A stretch of 64,000 nucleotides of DNA from Virgibacillus chiguensis (GTDB taxonomy: Bacteria > Bacillota > Bacilli > Bacillales > Amphibacillaceae): contig NZ_FQXD01000002.1 of NCBI RefSeq assembly GCF_900129865.1, forward strand, positions 1 through 64,000, given 5' to 3'. Below, piece by piece: positions 45,899 to 53,788 of the stretch; the stretch's first letter is position 1, and the number at the start of each line of letters is the position of its first letter. Under the pieces are notes generated by a model. That model had not been told where the DNA came from. It saw nothing but the letters and a program-made list of their open reading frames with translations, and searched no databases. Both the position numbers and the translations under genes were made by a program.

Positions 45899-47125
45899 TC
45901 AATGTGCGGAGTTAAATACGTGACTCAATTCAAAAGCTTCATGCAATGCATTTACTGCGGCTTTTAAATCTTTTTCATGTACGAGTACCCAAATGGTTGT
46001 ATGGCTGTCTGCAGACTGCAGAATTTGCACATTCGCATCAGTCAATGCTTGCACAATTTTTGCAGCAACACCAGGAACACCAGTCATGCCCGCTCCTACA
46101 GCTGAAACCTTTGCACAGTTCTCAGTAATTTCATGTTCAAATCCAAGCGTGTTTAATATGTGTACAGCCTTTTCTGTGTAAGCATTTGGTACAGTATAGA
46201 TCACCCCTGTAGGTGAAATAGTAATAAAATCAACAGAAATCCCCGCTTCAGCCATTGCTTTAAATACATCTGACTGCATCCCAAATGCTGCCTCTTTCGT
46301 TTGTACTTGAATCTGGGTTATAGCATCCATATGTGCAATGCCAGTAATTAATCGATCAATAATGTCCATCCCTTCTACACGTGAAGACGTAACAAGCGTT
46401 CCTTCATCTTTGGAGTAGGTAGAACGCACACGCATGGGAATTTTTCCTTGCATAGCAATTTCTACTGCTCGGGGATGAATGACCTTTGCTCCTTGATATG
46501 CCAAATTACAAATTTCAGAATACGTAACTACATCAAGTGGTCTTGCTGTTTCAACCACCCGTGGATCAGCAGTCATAATACCATTTACATCTGTGAATAT
46601 TTCAATCCGCTCAGCTGATAAAGCAACACCTAATGCTGAAGCTGTTGTATCACTTCCACCACGTCCTATTGTCGTAATGTCACCAGATGTTGTAGTTCCT
46701 TGAAAACCTGCGACAACTACCACATCATGCGTTTCTAATTCTTGCAAAATTCGTTCTGGCTTTACTTCTTTGATTTTTGCTTCTGTAAAGTCATCTGTTG
46801 TAATGAATCCTGCTTGTGAGCCAGTTAGAGCCGTTGCAGCAATATGTTGCTTTTGTAATTCATTAGAAAGTACAACGGATGAAATAATCTCACCGCACGA
46901 CATGAGCATATCCAATTCTCGTGAAGCATTTTTATTCGCCGGAAAATCCACCAGACTGAGTAGCGTATCTGTAGCATAAGGATCAGGTTTTCTGCCTAAT
47001 GCAGAAACGACAACTACAAGTTTATATTCTTTTACTAAAGCATCTTTTATATGTTTAATTACATGGTCTCGGTTTTCTTGTGATTGTACCGAAGTACCAC
47101 CGAATTTTTGAATGAGTATTTCCAT
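45899..47125 (-). CDS. dapG: Aspartokinase I
   Basis: 408 residues. N-terminal kinase domain with KFGGTSVQSQENR and GRGGSDTTASALG, then two ACT domains (from about 265). In B. subtilis DapG is inhibited by diaminopimelate. Phosphorylates aspartate as the entry step for lysine/DAP and dipicolinate. ATG after GAGGTG. Confidence 0.95.
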   Translation of the reverse strand: MEILIQKFGGTSVQSQENRDHVIKHIKDALVKEYKLVVVVSALGRKPDPYATDTLLSLVDFPANKNASRELDMLMSCGEIISSVVLSNELQKQHIAATALTGSQAGFITTDDFTEAKIKEVKPERILQELETHDVVVVAGFQGTTTSGDITTIGRGGSDTTASALGVALSAERIEIFTDVNGIMTADPRVVETARPLDVVTYSEICNLAYQGAKVIHPRAVEIAMQGKIPMRVRSTYSKDEGTLVTSSRVEGMDIIDRLITGIAHMDAITQIQVQTKEAAFGMQSDVFKAMAEAGISVDFITISPTGVIYTVPNAYTEKAVHILNTLGFEHEITENCAKVSAVGAGMTGVPGVAAKIVQALTDANVQILQSADSHTTIWVLVHEKDLKAAVNALHEAFELSHVFNSAH

Positions 47126-47135
47126 TCGTACACCT

Positions 47136-48188
47136 CTATCGTTGCAACCAATTATTTTGAATTAATTCTTGGGCGATTTGTACCGTATTCCAAGCTGCAC
47201 CTTTTAATAAATTATCAGATACAATCCATAGATGGAACCCGTGTCTATTGTCTAAATCCTTGCGAACTCTACCAACAAATACATCTTGTTTACCCTCTGC
47301 AGCTAAAGGTGTTGGATAAATCTGCTCTTTTGGATTATCCTGCAACACGACCCCCTCTGCATGCTGTAACACTTCCCAAATGTCTTTTACCATTACATCT
47401 TCTCTCTCAACTTCGATATATACACTTTCTGCATGAGACGTAAAAAATGGCAAGCGTACACAAGTTGCAGCTACTGAAAGGTCTGGTGCATGCATAATTT
47501 TTTTCGTTTCATTAATCATTTTTAATTCTTCAAGAGTATAACCATTCTCTTGAAAAAGATCAATTTGCGGTAGTGCATTAAATGCAATTGGAAAATGCTT
47601 TTCATCTCCCTTAACAGGGAGAATAGTTGCTTTCATTTCTTCATTAGACAAATAAGTTTTTGACTGATTCGCTAACTCATCGCATGCTTCATTACCAGCA
47701 CCTGAAACAGCTTGATAAGTGGATACGATAATACGTCTTAAACCAAATTTAGCTTTTAGTGGCTCTAACGCTGCCACCATTTGAATGGTAGAGCAATTTG
47801 GATTGGCAATAATTCCTTGGTGATCTCTTAAGTCTTCTTTGTTGACTTCAGGAACTACAAGTGGCACAGACTCATCCATACGAAAGGCGCTCGTGTTATC
47901 AATTACTACTGCACCGCGTTTTACAGCTTCTGGAGCGAGCTTTTTAGAAACTGAACCACCAGCTGAAAACAAAGCAATATCAACGCCTTCAAAGCTTTCA
48001 GGTACTGCTTCTTCAACAATGATTTCCTCTTGGTTAAAAACCTGTTTAGAACCAGCAGATCGTTTGGAAGATAAAAGCTTCAATTTATTTATTGGAAAAT
48101 CTTTCTCTTGTAATAATTCAAGTATTTTATGACCAACTGCGCCTGTTGCTCCAACCACAGCTACATTATAGGCTGATTTTTGCGACAT
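47136..48188 (-). CDS. asd: Aspartate-semialdehyde dehydrogenase
   Basis: 350 residues from ATG 48188, 10 nt behind AAAGGAG. NADP motif VVGATGAVGHKIL, catalytic Cys in ANPNCSTIQM, catalytic His region in RVRKDLDNRHGFHLW. Makes the semialdehyde used by dapA. Overlap/spacing of 10 nt with dapG. Confidence 0.95.
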   Translation of the reverse strand: MSQKSAYNVAVVGATGAVGHKILELLQEKDFPINKLKLLSSKRSAGSKQVFNQEEIIVEEAVPESFEGVDIALFSAGGSVSKKLAPEAVKRGAVVIDNTSAFRMDESVPLVVPEVNKEDLRDHQGIIANPNCSTIQMVAALEPLKAKFGLRRIIVSTYQAVSGAGNEACDELANQSKTYLSNEEMKATILPVKGDEKHFPIAFNALPQIDLFQENGYTLEELKMINETKKIMHAPDLSVAATCVRLPFFTSHAESVYIEVEREDVMVKDIWEVLQHAEGVVLQDNPKEQIYPTPLAAEGKQDVFVGRVRKDLDNRHGFHLWIVSDNLLKGAAWNTVQIAQELIQNNWLQR

Positions 48189-48250
48189 GAATTTATTGCT
48201 CCTTTCCAAAACTAGATTATTAGACTTCTAGCTTATCATTTTATCACAGA

Positions 48251-48841
48251 TTAGCTTCGATGAGGAACAATAACTGGTTGTAGTTGTTTAAATTCAAGCG
48301 CAGATTCAATAGTCTCTGGTATTAATTCCATTTTTGCAACAAGTGAGTTTGGCTTTAAATAAGGATCATCTTGCCCATACGGAACAAAGTAAATAAACTT
48401 ACTAGCCATTAAACGCATTAGATTAACTCCATTTAAACCAAGTGCATCATTTGTAGAAACGCCCACTACTACAGGTTGTTGATTACGCATTGTTGCCTTA
48501 GCTGCCATTAAAACGGGGGAGTCTGTTAAAGCATTGGCAAGTTTGCTCAAGGAATTTCCGGTTAACGGAGCAATGACCATACAATCTAATGGCATTTTAG
48601 GCCCCAGCGGTTCTGCCTCAGGCATCGTAGTTATAATTTCTTTCCCAGTAATGGTTTGAATTTTTTCGATATGGTCCTGTGCATCACCGAACTTCGTGTC
48701 GGTCGTTCTTACTGTGTATGTTACAATTGGAACAACTTCAGCACCAAGCGCCATTAATTTCTCCATTTGTGGAAAAACTTGATCATATGTGCAATGGGAA
48801 CCTGTTAAGCCAAAACCAATTCTCTTACCTTTTAAACGCAT
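48251..48841 (-). CDS. spoVFB: Dipicolinate synthase subunit B
   Basis: 196 residues. Flavoprotein-like fold: RIGFGLTGSHCTYDQVFPQ, MVIAPLTGNSLSKLANALTD, NDALGLNGVNLMRLMASK. With SpoVFA oxidises dihydrodipicolinate to dipicolinic acid in the mother cell for the spore core. ATG after AGGAGG; 144 nt downstream of spoVFA. Confidence 0.95.
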   Translation of the reverse strand: MRLKGKRIGFGLTGSHCTYDQVFPQMEKLMALGAEVVPIVTYTVRTTDTKFGDAQDHIEKIQTITGKEIITTMPEAEPLGPKMPLDCMVIAPLTGNSLSKLANALTDSPVLMAAKATMRNQQPVVVGVSTNDALGLNGVNLMRLMASKFIYFVPYGQDDPYLKPNSLVAKMELIPETIESALEFKQLQPVIVPHRS

Positions 48842-48985
48842 TAATCGTACCTCCTATGAAAATTAATATTTATTGGGCATGATTTCTATCTTTACAAAAG
48901 ATTGCCATTAAAGCTGGTAAATGAATCTTTTCCCTCGTTTTATCTAGCACTGAAATTACTTTCAAAAACTCAAACAGTTAATTGT

Positions 48986-49864
48986 TTAATACGGATTTTG
49001 AATGATTTCTTGTTTTATAACATTTGCTAATATTTTCCCTGCAGTTTTAGGTGCAACTATACTTGGTAAACTGCGCGCCAACATGGCTTTAATACCACGC
49101 TGTTTTGCATACGTAAAATCAGTTCCTCCAGGATTTGAAGCCAGGTCAATGATAACTGCATGCGATGGAAGATGCTTCATCTCCTCTTTTCCAATGACAG
49201 GAGCCGGGATAGTGTTAATGAGTAAATCGCATGCTTGCATATGAAGCGCTAATTGATCTAGTGGGATTGCTGTTAAACCCATTTCAGTTACTCTTGCTAA
49301 ATCTTTCATGTGGGTGGCGCTAACAGATACTTTTGCACCTAAAGAAGAAAATTTATTTGCAACCGTATGTCCCACTCTGCCAAACCCAACTACAACGACA
49401 CAGGAGGAATGGATCGTGAAATCTGTATGTTCAATGGCCATCATAATCGTACCTTCTGCCGTTGGAATGGAGTTATATATAGCAACATCATCTCGGTCTA
49501 ACAGAGGAACTAACTTTATATTTGCTTTTTTTATCGCATTTTTCAAATAGGCATTGGCTATTCCAGAAAATACAATTGTCGATTTTTTTAATTGTTGGAA
49601 CCAATTTGTAGAGAGATGGATTTTTTTTTCTGAAAAAACAGGTTCTACTATCCCATTAGAATCCGTACCAGTTATAGGTAAGATAACCGCGTCTAATTCG
49701 CTTGGTGTGACTTCATCAATAGCCAATTGTTTTAAGCCTGTGAATCCTTGCTCTAATTTATCAAACCCAATAAGCAAAAGTGTTGTATCTGTTAATGCTT
49801 GGAGTTGGCGAATTAATTCTAAATAACGGGCGTCTCCGCCGACTATTGCAATTGTTCGGTTCAT
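48986..49864 (-). CDS. spoVFA: Dipicolinate synthase subunit A
   Basis: 292 residues. NAD(P)-binding protein with an N-terminal Rossmann-like IVGGDARYLELIRQL and a second one in VVVGFGRVGHTVANKFSS; also INTIPAPVI and PGGTDFTYA. Partner of SpoVFB. Its start is followed upstream by a candidate sigma-K promoter (49912-49938), fitting mother-cell expression. Confidence 0.95.
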   Translation of the reverse strand: MNRTIAIVGGDARYLELIRQLQALTDTTLLLIGFDKLEQGFTGLKQLAIDEVTPSELDAVILPITGTDSNGIVEPVFSEKKIHLSTNWFQQLKKSTIVFSGIANAYLKNAIKKANIKLVPLLDRDDVAIYNSIPTAEGTIMMAIEHTDFTIHSSCVVVVGFGRVGHTVANKFSSLGAKVSVSATHMKDLARVTEMGLTAIPLDQLALHMQACDLLINTIPAPVIGKEEMKHLPSHAVIIDLASNPGGTDFTYAKQRGIKAMLARSLPSIVAPKTAGKILANVIKQEIIQNPY

Positions 49865-49911
49865 GTTTGTAAAGACCCTCCAAACGTACCATTTTCATTC
49901 ACATTTCTTTA

Positions 49912-49938
49912 TAGCTTATGTATGGAGATCGAGTTAGT
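49912..49938 (-). promoter_or_regulatory. Candidate sigma-K promoter for spoVFA
   Basis: On the minus strand AC, 16-bp spacer, CATAAGCTA fits the sigma-K pattern AC-N16/17-CATANNNTA exactly. It lies 48-74 nt upstream of the start codon. spoVF is a known sigma-K target in B. subtilis. Confidence 0.6.
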
Positions 49939-50191
49939 GATTACATTTTATGAAAAGAATTACTATACACAAATTTAAGAAGCAAAATCCTATTTAGGAA
50001 AGACTACTATATAAAAGTTAATACCACCATTTTATGGAAAATCAATACATTTTCTAAGCATGTATTATAAATACATATGAATAATACAAGAAGAGCTTTA
50101 CAAAAAAGGTATGCTGTATTTCTGAGGTAGAATCTTACAGCACTTTGTATTGGCGCAAATAGTAACCAAGATGGATTTCAATTGTGTGGTA
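49939..50191. other. spoVFA upstream spacer
   Basis: About 250 bp, AT-rich, no gene recognised; borders the 250-bp repeat copy 3. Confidence 0.35.
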
Positions 50192-50450
50192 AAGAACAAA
50201 GGATCGGGGCGCCCGTTTAGCAACGTAGCGAGTGGAACAAATCAACTAAAAATTTAGGCACCATGCCACTAAAACAAGAGTATGCCCACGTCGGGCGGCA
50301 AGTCTGTTTCTAGTCAGCCTTCCTCTTAGCGACGAATCGATGAGGACTTATCTAGAGCGATTGCGTGAAATCACCTCATTGCTGGACGAAGTGACTATTC
50401 GGTTATTTCGTTATCCATAAGCACCTTACGTTATAATTTCCTGTGCAAAT
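50192..50450 (-). repeat. 250-bp dispersed repeat, copy 3 (diverged)
   Basis: Shares GGGGCGCCCGTTTAGCAACG with copy 2, and spaced blocks such as GTGGAAC..AATCAACTAAA, GCCTTCCTCTTAG and TAATTTCCTG. The middle and the TTAGTTAGTTTATCC block are degraded. On the minus strand it begins right after the ymxH terminator. Confidence 0.65.
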
Positions 50451-50482
50451 AAAAAAGCCGCTTCCAATTTGGAAGGCAGCAA
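50451..50482 (-). terminator. ymxH terminator
   Basis: GCTGCCTTCC and GGAAGCGGC pair (one bulge), loop AAATT, then TTTTTTATTTG on the minus strand. Confidence 0.7.
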
Positions 50483-50670
50483 CGTTTGATTTAGCACTGT
50501 TTAAAAAAATCAATGTGGAAGAAGTTTTCATCCTAAATCATGTTTTAGTATAGCAAGGGGATACGACCTAAAGGTCTCTTACAAAGATGAGGATTTAGCT
50601 GCTGTGATATCTCGCTTATACTTGTCAGACCGTATCTTCCAATTCCTCAACTTGTAGTATTGGTAAAGTG
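50483..50670. other. ymxH downstream spacer
   Basis: No gene. Holds a 64-bp segment (50565-50628) related to 30534-30596. Confidence 0.4.
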
Positions 50671-50913
50671 TCATATACTTTTCTCTGTATCGATAATAAT
50701 CATATCCTCGCCCACTTTTTTAATTGCATTCCAGCGAATTTTGGTTTCTTCCGCTTCCTTTTTTAAACCAAACCATTTGTAATTTGGAATAATAAAAGCT
50801 TCAATTTGACCAGTAGTTTCATTAATTTCTAAATCTGTTTGTCCCAATACACCTAACCTTGCTCCTTCTTGTACGTTTACAATTTCTTTTCCACTTATTT
50901 CTTTATACCTCAA
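50671..50913 (-). CDS. ymxH: YlmC/YmxH family sporulation protein
   Basis: 80 residues. PRC-barrel-like beta protein (KEIVNVQEGARLGVLGQTDLE, IEAFIIPNYKWFG, IRWNAIKKVGEDMIIID). Family associated with sporulation, function unknown. Upstream of spoVFA, as in B. subtilis. Confidence 0.88.
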   Translation of the reverse strand: MRYKEISGKEIVNVQEGARLGVLGQTDLEINETTGQIEAFIIPNYKWFGLKKEAEETKIRWNAIKKVGEDMIIIDTEKSI

Positions 50914-51068
50914 TTCATTCCCTCCTACTTTTATTATTTGTAAAGTCTATATGCAAAAAACCTATGATTTCATAGGTTTTTACACAATAGGGCAGGATAA
51001 ATTTTTATAGAATAAGCTACAAATATATAGTAATATACTTTCCTGTTTGCTCGTGTGAAAAGATAACC

Positions 51069-52289
51069 CTAATTTCCTTTTGGAGATATTAATGCAATAG
51101 ATGGTGGTTGTTGAAAAACAATATCCATAACCTGCTGAATTTCAGTATGGTTCACATCATCAATCATTTCTACTAATTCATCTAATGTATAATGTTCTTT
51201 TAAAATCAACTCGTTTTTCCCATTTCTGCTCATGCGACTAGTTGTACTTTCCAGACTTAAAAGCAAACTTCCTTTTAATTGCTCCTTACTACTTTGTAAT
51301 TCTTTATCAGATAAACCCTTCGTAATAAATTTATCAATTGTTTCTTGTATGACGTGAAGTAATTGCTCCGATTGATTTTTTGCGGTGCCGGCGTATATGG
51401 TTAGTAGTCCGCTATCCATAAAAGAAGAATGATAAGAGAAAACGGAATAGGCTAATCCTTTTTTCTCTCTAACATCTTGAAACAATCTAGAACTCATGCT
51501 TCCGCCTAACACATTATTCATAATGATCAAGCTATAAATAGCGGCTTCATGGACTGCTAATCCGTTGTATCCTAAACACAAATGAACCTGCTCCGTATCT
51601 TTATAACGCTCCATCTTTTCACCAAGAAAGGTTGGTTTAGCAAGGGTTTTAGATGACTTTGTAAATGTGTAGCTCCCAAAATACGTTTCAACTGTTTGAA
51701 TAAAAGAAGTATCTACATTACCTGCAACTGAGATAACCACATTATCTGGTGTATACCTTAAATGTATATAATCTTCTAACATTTTAGATGTGAACGTAGC
51801 TAACTTTTCTTCCGTCCCTAGAATGGGTAACCCTAATGGATGGCTACCATATGCTGCCTGAGCAAGCAGATCATGCACTAAATCATCTGGAGTATCTTCA
51901 TACATTTTAATTTCCTCGTAGACGACTTTTTTTTCTTTTTCCATTTCTTCTTCTTGAAATTGGGAGTGGAAATACATATCTGCTAAAATATCTAATGCTT
52001 TATACTTATATGTATCAACAACTTTGGCATATAAGCATGTGTATTCTTTTGATGTAAATGCATTTACTTGGCCACCAATCGCATCAAATTCTTCTGCAAT
52101 ATCCTGTGCAGTTCGCGTTTTCGTACCTTTAAAAAACATATGTTCTAAGAAATGGGAGATACCGTTTATTTCAGCATGTTCATGACGTGAACCCGTTAGG
52201 ATCCATATCCCTATCGTGACAGAACGAACTGCAGGAACTTTCTCTAGTACAACACGTAAACCATTTTTACAAGTGTGTTTTTCTATCAA
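51069..52289 (-). CDS. mlpA: M16 zinc protease MlpA (YmxG)
   Basis: 406 residues from TTG 52289, 7 nt after GGAGG; the upstream extension to 52319 is rejected. The active HFLEHMFFKG (HxxEH) near residue 48 and the third ligand in EEIKMYEDTPDD are present. Mitochondrial processing-peptidase-type enzyme; in B. subtilis linked to regulation of extracellular protease. Follows ylxY. Confidence 0.92.
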   Translation of the reverse strand: MIEKHTCKNGLRVVLEKVPAVRSVTIGIWILTGSRHEHAEINGISHFLEHMFFKGTKTRTAQDIAEEFDAIGGQVNAFTSKEYTCLYAKVVDTYKYKALDILADMYFHSQFQEEEMEKEKKVVYEEIKMYEDTPDDLVHDLLAQAAYGSHPLGLPILGTEEKLATFTSKMLEDYIHLRYTPDNVVISVAGNVDTSFIQTVETYFGSYTFTKSSKTLAKPTFLGEKMERYKDTEQVHLCLGYNGLAVHEAAIYSLIIMNNVLGGSMSSRLFQDVREKKGLAYSVFSYHSSFMDSGLLTIYAGTAKNQSEQLLHVIQETIDKFITKGLSDKELQSSKEQLKGSLLLSLESTTSRMSRNGKNELILKEHYTLDELVEMIDDVNHTEIQQVMDIVFQQPPSIALISPKGN

Positions 52290-52322
52290 AGCATATCCTC
52301 CTAAAATATAAAGCGACACAAA

Positions 52323-53270
52323 TTATCGCTTCGTTTCTACCAATTTTTCTATCGTATTTAATTTATAGTCTTTTTCTTTAATAGACGATATTAATTGCTG
52401 CAATCCTCTTTCAGTTGCTTCTGTAGGGTGCATTAAAATTGTGGCTCCAGGGTGAATTCTTTCATTCACTCGGTTAAGCATAACAGAAACAGAGGGGTTC
52501 TTCCAATCAATTGTATCAACCGTCCATAGTACTGTTTCCATTTTAAGATGATGGCTAACTTCCACTACGTGATTATTATAGCTACCACTTGGAGGTGCAA
52601 ACCACTTTGGAGTTGAACCAGTTATCGCTTTTATAATATCGTTTGTTTGTACGATCTGATCGACGATGTTTTGATTGGATAACTTCGCCATATCTGGATG
52701 ATTATATGCATGATTTCCAATAAGATGACCTTGTTCTGCAATCATTTTGACTAATTCAGCATTGTTTTTTGCCCATTTCCCTTCAATAAAGAAAGATGCT
52801 TTTACCCCATTGTCTTTTAAAATCGAAAGGATGTTAGGGATATATTCTTCTCCCCACGATACATTAATTAAAAATGACACCATTTTTTTTTCGGGATGCC
52901 CTCGATAAATTGGAGATGCAGGTAAATCTTTTAAACCAACTTCGGGAGTAATTTGATCGAATACTAACAGCGATTCTTGAAAACCTTCATCTTTACGTTT
53001 CATTTTTGTATATGATTTTTCTACATTTACAGTTAAACCATTTCTCCCAGGTGTCTTTTTCCAAACTTTGTCAATATATGCATTTTGTGCAGGCTCATCA
53101 TATTCTTTTGCTTTTTGTTTAATTTCTTCGTATAGTGAGTCAGTTGTTTTGGCAGTTTGAACTATAACAGGTGATTCGACTGGAGTAAATGGATTTTTAT
53201 TCATATCAAAGGTAAGCCCTACTATAATAATAAACACAACAACATGAAGTAAATTTCGATATCGCCGCAT
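52323..53270 (-). CDS. ylxY: YlxY-like polysaccharide deacetylase homologue
   Basis: 315 residues with an N-terminal membrane anchor (LLHVVVFIIIVGLTF, about 7-21). NodB fold: HLIGNHAYNHPDMAKLS keeps His-x3-His, but motif 1 reads FLINVSWGEEY where active enzymes have FDDG, and motif 3 is WFAPPSGSYN in place of R-P-P-x-G. Thus catalytic activity is doubtful, as also suggested for B. subtilis YlxY. Sporulation-linked family, between pnp and mlpA. Confidence 0.88.
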   Translation of the reverse strand: MRRYRNLLHVVVFIIIVGLTFDMNKNPFTPVESPVIVQTAKTTDSLYEEIKQKAKEYDEPAQNAYIDKVWKKTPGRNGLTVNVEKSYTKMKRKDEGFQESLLVFDQITPEVGLKDLPASPIYRGHPEKKMVSFLINVSWGEEYIPNILSILKDNGVKASFFIEGKWAKNNAELVKMIAEQGHLIGNHAYNHPDMAKLSNQNIVDQIVQTNDIIKAITGSTPKWFAPPSGSYNNHVVEVSHHLKMETVLWTVDTIDWKNPSVSVMLNRVNERIHPGATILMHPTEATERGLQQLISSIKEKDYKLNTIEKLVETKR

Positions 53271-53432
53271 CCTTACGTACCCCTCCCTTATATCCTTACT
53301 TATATGATAGTAAGGGACAAGTTATGATAGCGACTTTTGATTACTTCCATTTTTGCTAGGTTTATTCAAGTATTCCTATCATCGATCCACTTCTCCCCTA
53401 TTTTTCGTCATGAACGGTAAGGTAATGTAAAA
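53271..53432. other. pnp-ylxY intergenic region, left part
   Basis: No gene; expected to contain the ylxY promoter. No convincing consensus called. Confidence 0.35.
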
Positions 53433-53454
53433 GGGGAAGGGGAAGGGGAAGGGG
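53433..53454 (+). repeat. GGGGAA tandem repeat, G-quadruplex motif
   Basis: Four G4 tracts separated by AA (53433, 53439, 53445, 53451) on the plus strand, preceded by AAA. A perfect G4-N2 motif. Leftward transcripts would carry the C-rich strand. Confidence 0.85.
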
Positions 53455-53507
53455 CGAAAAACGTTTTATTCATCAATATAATAAAAAGCAAAAAATTGGC
53501 ATTTATC

Positions 53508-53566
53508 GTATAAGCAAAAAAAGGCTTACAGCATGGTGATAAACCTTCGTTTTGCTTTATAGATTG
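53508..53566. repeat. Small inverted-repeat element, second copy
   Basis: ATCGTATAAGCAAAA and TTTTGCTTTATAGAT are near-perfect inverted arms. The segment TTACAGCATGGTGATAAAC to TTTTGCTT resembles TTTACGGCGATGAAACGAC to TTTTGCTT in the element at 18210-18296. Confidence 0.4.
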
Positions 53567-53743
53567 ATTATATAAAACAACGTCGCTTTGTTTATGTAAA
53601 ATAAATTAGAAAAGCTCAGCCTGCGTTATAAAGTCTTGGCGATCAGCTGCGTTTTTTCACCACTGTGCCCTAACAATGTTTGGGTTGTTGGGGTATTTTT
53701 AGATCATGTTCCAAAACCCCAACATCTATTTTAGAGCCTACTA
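53567..53743. other. pnp downstream spacer
   Basis: No gene. TGTTGGGGT (53687-53695) and ACCCCAACA (53715-53723) form an inverted repeat with a loop of about 20 nt. Confidence 0.4.
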
Positions 53744-53773
53744 TAAAAAAAGAAACTGGGTTGCCAGCTTCTT
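53744..53773 (-). terminator. pnp terminator
   Basis: GAAGCTGG and CCAGTTTC pair around CAAC, followed by TTTTTTT on the minus strand. Confidence 0.75.
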
Positions 53774-53788
53774 GTTTACTGCATGGAA

